From Skeletonema tropicum (lineage: Eukaryota; Bacillariophyta; Thalassiosirophyceae; Thalassiosirales; Thalassiosiraceae): a DNA stretch of 64,000 nt. Under the pieces are notes generated by a model. It did not search any database. It saw nothing but the letters and a program-made list of their open reading frames with translations, and was not told where the DNA came from. The translations under genes and the position numbers were made by a program. The stretch lies in assembly GCA_037178625.1 (NCBI GenBank), contig CM074146.1, positions 62,001 to 126,000 on the forward strand, read 5' to 3'. How positions within the stretch are numbered: position 1 is the first letter of the stretch; each line of letters opens with the position of its first letter. Shown piece after piece: positions 60,961 to 64,000 of the stretch.

Positions 60961-61678
60961 AGTTTTCGACGTTCACAGAATGCCCATGCAGGGAGTACCA
61001 TTGACACGTCTGACACAATGGGCACTTCTTGATCGCCGCCTGTGTAAACGGAATATCTCGTCATCGTCCTGCACCTCTGCCATCTTCTTCGATATAATTA
61101 AATACATTTTATTGGTGTTTGATGAATTCGTGCCACTGCCACGCACTGATCCATAGGTACATAGGTGGGGCTTTAGGTTATTTCTGTGCTACGGTAAACT
61201 ACGTATCACTGGTATTGTAAACAAGAAAGGTATCTATGAAAATGAAAATATTCCTATATATATAGCTCTTTCGCATAACCTCTTAAATGTGACCCCGACG
61301 AAAATACTTGATGAGTGCGATAATGACCGGCTTACTCTTCCTGCTTGCTGTATGAAAATACCTGCTTCTAGCTATGTACTCTATTGAATCAAGGAATAAA
61401 TCATCCGAAAGAATTATTGAGTAGGGGTGTATTTTGAGGCTGTCAGAAACAAGACCAAAAAAATGGCTGTTGTATATATGTCCGTTCGTTGTGCTGGCCC
61501 TAAGTACCGCTGAGCGGCCGTGGCATACTTTTAGGTCCGTCACGGCGAGGCGAGGCTGCGTGGTAACACTAAGAAGTCTTTCATCAATGAATAGAACCAA
61601 ATACAATAGAAGCATACTTATCGTCTTGAGTTAAAGCTAAGCGTCAGTGTCTTCTTTCCATAGAAGCGGTGGTTCAAA
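60961..61678. other. Intergenic upstream of the second Sel1 gene
   Basis: 61013-61070 (CTTCTTGATCGCCGCCTGTG through CTCGTCATCGTC) matches 62583-62645 after the second Sel1 gene, so it is probably the duplicated 3' flank of the family. 61155-61235 matches 45145-45235. No gene is visible. Confidence 0.5.
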
Positions 61679-62503
61679 ATGAGCGAAGTGAAAGAGACGG
61701 ACACATCATTATCATCATCATCTTGTGCATCGTGCGGCATTGCGGAAGTTGATGACATCAAATTAGATAACGATGAAGCGTGCAAAATACGAGCAGCTGA
61801 GTTACGTGACGAATTGTTATTCAAAAAACCTGATGGCACACATGAAGGGGACTGTCCGATCTGTTATTTGCCGCTGTCGATTTATTTAAAGAGAACCATG
61901 TGGAAATGTTGCAGTAAAGTTATTTGTAACGGATGCGTTGTTGCCAATCAGGAAGCATCATTGGTTGAATCTTGTCCATTTTGTAGGAAACCTGCCAGTA
62001 AAACTGATGAGGAACGTGAGAAACTGATGATGAAACGAATAAAGGCAAATGATCCGGTTGCGATGTTATATCAAGGAAACGTAGAAAAAAAGGAAGGAAA
62101 TTATGATGCTGCATTTGGGTTGTTTTCAAAGGCTGCTGAATTGGGAGATGTGGAGGCGCATTTTTGGCTGTCACAATCGTATCAGGATGGCCTAGGTGTT
62201 GACGAGGATTGGGGGAAGCAAATATATCATCTGGAAGAGGCAGCTATCGGAGGGCATCCCCAAGCTAGGCATTTTCTTGGAATCTATGAGATGGGAGATA
62301 ACGGCAATATCGAGAGAGGACTGAAACATTTCCTCATCGCTGCCGCACAAGGAGCAGATAGATCAATCAAATCCCTGATGGACATGTTTAAGCAGGGGTA
62401 TGTGAGCAAAGAGGACCTTGCTACCGCTCTTCGTGCGCATCAGGCCGCTGTAGATGCAATGAAGAGTCCACAGAGGGAGGCAGCCGAAGACTACGGGAAG
62501 TGA
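61679..62503 (+). CDS. RING-like + Sel1 protein that has lost most of its MYND finger
   Basis: A 274-aa paralogue of the protein at 59268. It starts MSEVKETDTS and keeps the first CASC pair (C16, C19) and the last finger cysteine (C35). An in-frame deletion between KL29 and NDEAC removes about 24 residues containing the middle CxxC, YCxxxC and both histidines. RING-like CPIC..CCSKVICNGC..CPFC and Sel1 repeats (NYDAAFGLFSKAAELGDVEA and the next unit) are intact. It may bind partners through Sel1 but cannot fold a MYND zinc site. A spliced-out intron cannot explain the gap, because the missing part is absent from DNA. Confidence 0.75.
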   Translation: MSEVKETDTSLSSSSCASCGIAEVDDIKLDNDEACKIRAAELRDELLFKKPDGTHEGDCPICYLPLSIYLKRTMWKCCSKVICNGCVVANQEASLVESCPFCRKPASKTDEEREKLMMKRIKANDPVAMLYQGNVEKKEGNYDAAFGLFSKAAELGDVEAHFWLSQSYQDGLGVDEDWGKQIYHLEEAAIGGHPQARHFLGIYEMGDNGNIERGLKHFLIAAAQGADRSIKSLMDMFKQGYVSKEDLATALRAHQAAVDAMKSPQREAAEDYGK

Positions 62504-62938
62504 AGGGCATTCTTACAAAAGTGAATAGGCAAAATTACGTTGAATAATTTTGACGGATTTATGAATTCGGACACGTTTTGCACCATTGGACAACTTCTTG
62601 ATCGCCGCCTGTGTAGACGATCTCGTCATCGTCTTGCACCTCTGTGTATATTGGATTCACTTACTTTGAACTTGCACTTTTTTAAGAGTAGCCGTTTTGA
62701 TGCAACTGACATCATCCTCATCTATCTATCATGCCGTACTATAAATTATTATTATCATGCTCGATGCAACGAACTGTTTTACAAGAAATCGCACGCAACA
62801 TACAAACGACGGGCGCAGGCAAACTGCCACTTTCGCGTAATAATCTATCAAATTTCACCCCATCTAAAACACTTCTTGGAGTACAATAAATTCATAATAT
62901 ACAAATAACAAAAGAAGGGATAAAAACCCATTTTAGAT
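62504..62938. other. Intergenic, 3' flank of the Sel1 gene
   Basis: Contains the duplicated CTTCTTGATCGCCGCCTGTG segment (62583-62645). A 122-codon ORF at 62540 overlaps it and is not supported. Confidence 0.4.
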
Positions 62939-62940
62939 TA

Positions 62941-63139
62941 CTACACATTCGGGATCAATTTATTTTTTTTACACCTTTGGGTAGATTTTTTACATCTCGA
63001 TCTACTGTAGGAATAGTATAAAAGATTTTTTACATACGATTTTTGCTTTTACTAGCGGTCGTACTATTCCTACAGTAGATCAAGATGTAAAAAATCTACC
63101 CAAAGGTGTAAAAAAAATAAATTGATCCCGAATGTGTAG
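62941..63139. mobile_element. TA-flanked foldback MITE with 78-bp arms
   Basis: Arms 62941-63018 and 63062-63139 are almost perfect inverted repeats, starting CTACACATTCGGGATCAATT and ending CTGTAGGAATAGTA, around a ~43-bp loop. TA dinucleotides lie directly outside both ends (62939-62940 and 63140-63141). This fits a Tc1/mariner-type (Stowaway-like) target duplication. No ORF. Confidence 0.8.
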
Positions 63140-63347
63140 TATTCAAAAGGGTAAAAATGAAGGAAGGGGTCCATTTTAACACTTCTCAAGAAAATCAAGA
63201 CCAAAAATAATGGCCGTTGCAGCGATGGATGGCCATGTACTTTTGTGCAACAACGGCAACGGTCACCGGCTTTGTGTTGTGCTCACAACTAACAACTTCC
63301 TACAACATACTCACATCATCATATTATATTGTACACCTACTTGGACG

Positions 63348-64000
63348 ATGACCATGCAGAGACGGACAAAGGCAAACAAGCAGCAGCAAACTGCATCAGC
63401 TGCCAAGGCTTCCAAAAAACACATCTCCTCATTCTCCTACAACCATGCCAAATCATCTCTAAAGAAGACTAAATCTGCCAAGAAGAAGAAAAACAGCTTG
63501 AGCTACAGTTTGAGCTACGACACTACTACCGATGATGATCCATTAATCTTTGTCGATGATGATTTTGAACCAAATAATGTTTCTACTGACACAACAGATG
63601 ATGATCCATTAATCTTTGTGGATGATGATGTTAATCCAGCATCCTCTTCGGATTTGACAGTATCCACCACCACCACCATGGATGATGTTTCACCACAACC
63701 ATCAATGACATATCTTAAAATGTCAGGTGTAGATATTGCAGAAATCAAGGCGAAGGAATCCTTAGAATCTCAACCACCACCACCTTCATCTTCATCATTG
63801 CTACTACTTGATAATGATAATGATGCAGTTGCTTACGAGAGTAATAATTTGGGTGGTGTTATTGGAGTAGCAGTGGTGGCTGTTGGTATTATACTTGTGT
63901 TTACGGTGGTAAAAAGAGCGAGGCATCGATATTACTACAGGCAGCAACTAAATAAAAATAAAAGTCGAAGAGGAGATGGAGGAGAAGAAGTAGTAGTTAG
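63348..64000 (+). CDS. Partial paralogue of the low-complexity membrane protein, open at window end
   Basis: The frame is open from ATG 63348 to the last base (217 codons). Starts MTMQRRTKANKQQQ, with a Lys-rich N-terminus, and DDDPLIFVDDD occurs twice (about residues 62-72 and 84-94). A Pro/Ser-rich linker leads to one membrane segment (about 169-189, GVIGVAVVAVGIILVFTVV) followed by RHRYYYRQQLN. The order and motifs match the protein at 40212-41930 (MTMQ, DRLIFVDDD, membrane segment, RYQYYYQRR), which lies in opposite orientation. The acidic C-terminal half presumably lies beyond the window. Confidence 0.75.
   Translation, partial: MTMQRRTKANKQQQTASAAKASKKHISSFSYNHAKSSLKKTKSAKKKKNSLSYSLSYDTTTDDDPLIFVDDDFEPNNVSTDTTDDDPLIFVDDDVNPASSSDLTVSTTTTMDDVSPQPSMTYLKMSGVDIAEIKAKESLESQPPPPSSSSLLLLDNDNDAVAYESNNLGGVIGVAVVAVGIILVFTVVKRARHRYYYRQQLNKNKSRRGDGGEEVVV

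Overview
This looks like nuclear DNA of a diatom, probably a centric one. The genome is moderately AT-rich, mostly intron-poor and loaded with transposons. Three things point to a diatom. There are MYND/RING/Sel1 proteins and decayed BspA-type leucine-rich-repeat genes of the kind greatly expanded in Thalassiosira-like genomes. There are small lineage-specific families with 'YYSIP.VR' and 'VGLESL' signatures. One protein starts with a signal peptide ending in an ASAF-like 'TSA|W' site, typical of diatom plastid presequences. No prokaryotic operon is present.

Layout. (1) 1-13.2 kb: a four-copy array of the promoter and first third of a lipid-kinase gene (diacylglycerol/sphingosine-kinase fold). 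Only the last copy (10950-13157) is complete. The spacers are full of short GC-rich dyads and alternating GGCGGTGG/CCACCGCC blocks. (2) 13.2-18.4 kb: MITEs and foldback elements, an uncharacterised broken gene, and a relic of the LINE found further right. (3) 18.4-40.2 kb: a LINE-type retroelement with ORF1 and ORF2 (25431-33268) sits exactly between two ~7-kb direct repeats (DR1 18373-25430, DR2 33269-40216). Each repeat carries two copies of a small diatom gene, a frameshifted PIF/Harbinger transposase, an 8-bp-TSD MITE, a BspA-LRR pseudogene and a long-arm MITE. (4) 40.2-44 kb: two low-complexity single-pass membrane-protein genes. A paralogue of the first opens at 63348 and runs off the window. 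(5) 44-54.2 kb: a MYND relic, then five copies of a ~148-aa family in divergent pairs, four of them frameshifted. This region is interrupted by a 5'-truncated LINE with a 13-bp TSD and a tRNA-headed SINE with a 19-bp TSD. (6) 54.6-57.9 kb: a DNA transposon with ~300-bp inverted repeats and a decayed protein that I cannot place in any superfamily. (7) 58-63 kb: GGCGTGA-rich inverted repeats, two MYND/RING/Sel1 genes (one has lost most of its MYND finger), an LRR relic and a TA-flanked foldback MITE.

How it fits together. There is no pathway here. The window is mainly a record of gene-family birth and decay driven by segmental duplication and by several transposon classes. The insertions can be ordered: the TAGGCG MITE entered before the 7-kb duplication, while a 40-bp LINE stub entered only DR1 afterwards. 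The genes most likely to be functional are the lipid kinase, the two membrane proteins and their partial paralogue, one member of the 148-aa family, the two Sel1 genes and possibly the 161-177-aa family.
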